Shown here one piece after another: positions 63,747 through 64,000 of a stretch of 64,000 nt of DNA. The notes beneath the pieces were generated by a model. The model saw only the letters and a program-made list of their open reading frames with translations, had not been told where the DNA came from and searched no databases. The DNA comes from Nocardioides ginsengisegetis (lineage in GTDB: Bacteria > Actinomycetota > Actinomycetes > Propionibacteriales > Nocardioidaceae). The stretch is taken from assembly GCF_014138045.1 (NCBI RefSeq), contig NZ_JACGXA010000001.1, forward strand, positions 1,299,501 to 1,363,500, given 5' to 3'. A program made the position numbers and the translations under genes. Positions within the stretch are counted from its first letter, which is position 1. Each line of letters starts with the position of its first letter.

Positions 63747-64000
63747 GCGCCGCCCGGATGCTCGTCGTGGCCAAGGCGCCCGTCGCCGGCCGGGTGAAGA
63801 CCCGGCTCGGCGCGGCCATCGGCATGGCCGCCGCGGCCGAGGTCGCCGCCTCCGCGCTCCTCGACTCGCTGCTCGCCTGCACCGCGGCCGCCGGGGCCGG
63901 GCGCTGCCACCTCTCCCTCGACGGCGACCTCGCCGGCGCGGTCCGCGGCGACGAGATCGCCGAGGCGGTCCGCGGCTGGACGGTGCACGTCCAACGCGGG
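63743..64000 (+). CDS. DUF2064 (TIGR04282-type) glycosyltransferase, 3' partial
   Basis: Only the first 86 codons lie in the window and the frame runs off the right edge. The N-terminus (MLVVAKAPVAGRVKTRLG) is the signature of DUF2064 proteins, a GT-A nucleotidyl/glycosyltransferase-like family that usually follows a GT2 gene as here. GTG 63743 overlaps the GT2 stop. Function of the family is not settled. Confidence 0.88.
   Translation, partial: MSAARMLVVAKAPVAGRVKTRLGAAIGMAAAAEVAASALLDSLLACTAAAGAGRCHLSLDGDLAGAVRGDEIAEAVRGWTVHVQRG

Overview
The window is very GC-rich, gene-dense DNA with overlapping ATGA/GTGA gene junctions, many GTG/TTG starts and strong GC bias at third codon positions. 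Together with the gene content (FtsK, a RodZ-like HTH protein, RimO, PgsA, CinA, a ClgR-type regulator, DUF3046, Lhr with Nei2, DUF222/HNH, SelO) this points to an actinobacterium, most likely a member of the Nocardioidaceae (Nocardioides-like). The genus is an inference. I found no rRNA, tRNA, CRISPR array, insertion sequence or prophage. No gap between genes exceeds 300 bases; the largest are 14902-15189, 8065-8271 and 52255-52432.

Layout: 1-4.3 kb holds a partial luciferase-like oxidoreductase, an SPFH/band-7 membrane protein and the dapA-rnj pair. 4.4-8.1 kb holds a lysoplasmalogenase-type membrane protein and a secreted M36 metallopeptidase. 8.3-14.9 kb is a conserved block: ftsK, a RodZ-like gene, rimO, pgsA. 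15.2-27.2 kb separates pgsA from cinA. It carries a 2557-residue secreted nuclease/5'-nucleotidase, a GH15 glycosidase, a two-component system and a PepSY protein with an ordered operator. 27.2-28.1 kb is cinA and a clgR-like gene. 28.2-37.4 kb is a secreted metzincin protease, then nei2 and lhr. 37.4-45.1 kb holds a lipoprotein, selO, a small AAA kinase, an HNH protein with a likely SOS box, and an ECF sigma operon ending in a CapA-M15 fusion. 45.3-47.9 kb is an ABC exporter.

47.9-57.2 kb is the least ordinary part. A likely pseudokinase, a CPA2 antiporter with a cytosolic tail, two membrane Ser/Thr kinases, and a compact operon of a flavoprotein, a membrane protein and an FHA/zinc-ribbon protein lie together. 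I read this as a candidate phospho-signalling module governing a membrane-associated redox enzyme. The proposed link is inference from proximity.

57.3-64 kb holds a GNAT enzyme, a five-gene overlapping operon (DinB, DUF3046, MFS, MTA phosphorylase, nucleotide-sugar epimerase) and the start of a glycosyltransferase cluster that runs off the right edge.

A recurring regulatory feature is a TANNNT-type -10 hexamer 6-8 bases before the start codon, as expected for leaderless transcription. It precedes at least ten genes here and helps choose starts. Positions are read by eye; start codons are the least certain part of the calls.
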